A stretch of 13,649 nt of DNA from Spirochaetales bacterium (lineage in GTDB: Bacteria; Spirochaetota; Spirochaetia; DSM-27196; SLST01), in NCBI GenBank assembly GCA_007130265.1, contig SLST01000155.1:1-13649 (forward strand), read 5' to 3'. The stretch's first letter is position 1. Every line of letters starts with the position of its first letter. The notes under the pieces are model-generated. The model saw nothing but the letters and a program-made list of their open reading frames with translations. It ran no database searches and was not told the origin of the DNA. This document shows, in pieces, positions 12,993-13,649 of this stretch. Position numbers and translations under genes: made by a program.

Positions 12993-13649
12993 GCGGAAGC
13001 TCCTGACCGCGTCGCGGTAGGCGGCGAGAAGCGATGACTTTTCCGAGTCGGTGAGAAAGCTCGCGGCGATGGCGCGCTCATTGAGGGCGACGAGATCCTC
13101 TACCGTGAAGCCGAAGTACTCGACCGCTTTGACGTAGTCGTCCGTCAACGCGGCGTTCTGGATCGTCGGATCGTCCGAGTTGATCGTAACCGGAACACCC
13201 GCTTGGTACAGCGTGCCGATGGGGTGATGACGTTCATCCGCCCACGAACCTGTCTGGTAGTTCGACGTGATGCACTGTTCGAGCACAATGTCGTTGTCAG
13301 CCAGGAAACGCTGGAGCTCCGGGTCTGAGATGCACGCCACTCCGTGGCCTATTCGGCTGGCACCCAGATCGCGCACAGCGCTCCAGATCTGCGACGCCGG
13401 GCTCACCTCGCCCGCGTGAACCGTGCTCCGGTAGACACCGTCGGCGTTGACCTCGCGGAAAAAGTCGACGAAGCGCTCAGGCCGGTATTTGATCTCGTCG
13501 CCGGCGAGGTCGACTCCTACGATTCGAGGATGTCCCATATCGCGTATCGCGCGGTAGAGTTCGGCCATTTCCTCCTGCTTCTGTTTGGCGCGGTTGAAAG
13601 TGATCAGGTACCGAATCTCTATGCCGGCTGCGGCCGCCGCCCTGTCGGC
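12975..13649 (-). CDS. add: Adenosine deaminase (5' truncated by window end)
   Basis: The enzyme converts adenosine to inosine in purine salvage. The C-terminal 224 residues of roughly 330-340 are visible, because the frame is open to the last base and the start lies outside. Family blocks in order: GVDLAGDE (substrate region), STVHAGEV with the zinc-ligand His, RIGHGVACISDPELQ, LEQCITSNYQTGSW, and HPIGTLYQAGVPVTINSDDP with the zinc-binding and catalytic Asp pair. The N-terminal HxH zinc motif would be in the missing part. AMP and adenine deaminases are related, but the HAGE, RIGHG and SDDP set fits adenosine deaminase best. It ends in TAG at 12975-12977, overlapping the end of yigZ by 18 bp on the opposite strand, so no terminator lies between them. 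Confidence 0.9.
   Translation of the reverse strand, partial: ADRAAAAAGIEIRYLITFNRAKQKQEEMAELYRAIRDMGHPRIVGVDLAGDEIKYRPERFVDFFREVNADGVYRSTVHAGEVSPASQIWSAVRDLGASRIGHGVACISDPELQRFLADNDIVLEQCITSNYQTGSWADERHHPIGTLYQAGVPVTINSDDPTIQNAALTDDYVKAVEYFGFTVEDLVALNERAIAASFLTDSEKSSLLAAYRDAVRSFRLLHDL

Noticed and set aside
1..13649. CRISPR array, insertion sequence, prophage, rRNA or tRNA genes
   Set aside because: No regularly spaced repeats, transposase motifs, phage genes or RNA-gene signatures were seen on either strand.

Overview
The window is the replication-origin neighbourhood of a high-GC bacterium, most likely a spirochaete (Spirochaeta-like). The lineage call rests on the look of DnaA, GyrB and GyrA (for example the DnaA N-terminal stretch VPSSFYRDQVKQRYLPVIE and the GyrA stretch HPHGDASLYDTLVRLAQPF). 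It was made by eye and not by a database search. The core is ordinary and intact: dnaA, dnaN and recF run leftwards, and gyrB and gyrA run rightwards from a shared intergenic region.

Left arm (1-3271). This part is decayed. It holds the tail of an unknown protein, a vapB-vapC toxin-antitoxin locus broken into several reading frames, one intact TolB-like beta-propeller gene on the minus strand, and a tyrosyl-tRNA synthetase (tyrS) relic. The relic keeps the HIGH and GGTDQ regions and the S4 domain but has lost the KMSKS region. Upstream of the relic lies a structured leader with a perfect 11-bp terminator-like hairpin and possibly the worn remains of a T-box. No gene was found in about 310 bp between the tyrS hairpin and recF.

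Origin (3272-7624). dnaN and recF are 14 nt apart and probably co-transcribed. The 358-bp dnaN-dnaA gap looks like the unwinding half of oriC. It has three DnaA-box-like sites, a 64-nt nested inverted repeat, a further minus-strand box, a GC-rich spacer, six TAG-type triplets (DnaA-trio-like) and an AT-rich tract, in that order toward dnaN. The dnaA-gyrB gap holds three consensus DnaA boxes and a near-consensus one, plus candidate divergent promoters. One box covers the GTG start of dnaA. The origin therefore looks bipartite, flanking dnaA as in Bacillus subtilis.

Right arm (7625-13649). gyrB and gyrA are 21 nt apart and form an operon. Two perfect parS palindromes (ParB sites) follow gyrA, about 5 kb from the origin. 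The second overlaps the start codon of a YigZ/IMPACT-family gene. That gene runs tail to tail into a 5'-truncated adenosine deaminase gene, with an 18-bp overlap. I saw no new defence or mobile system. The most unusual material is the origin architecture, the parS/start-codon overlap and the relics in the left arm.
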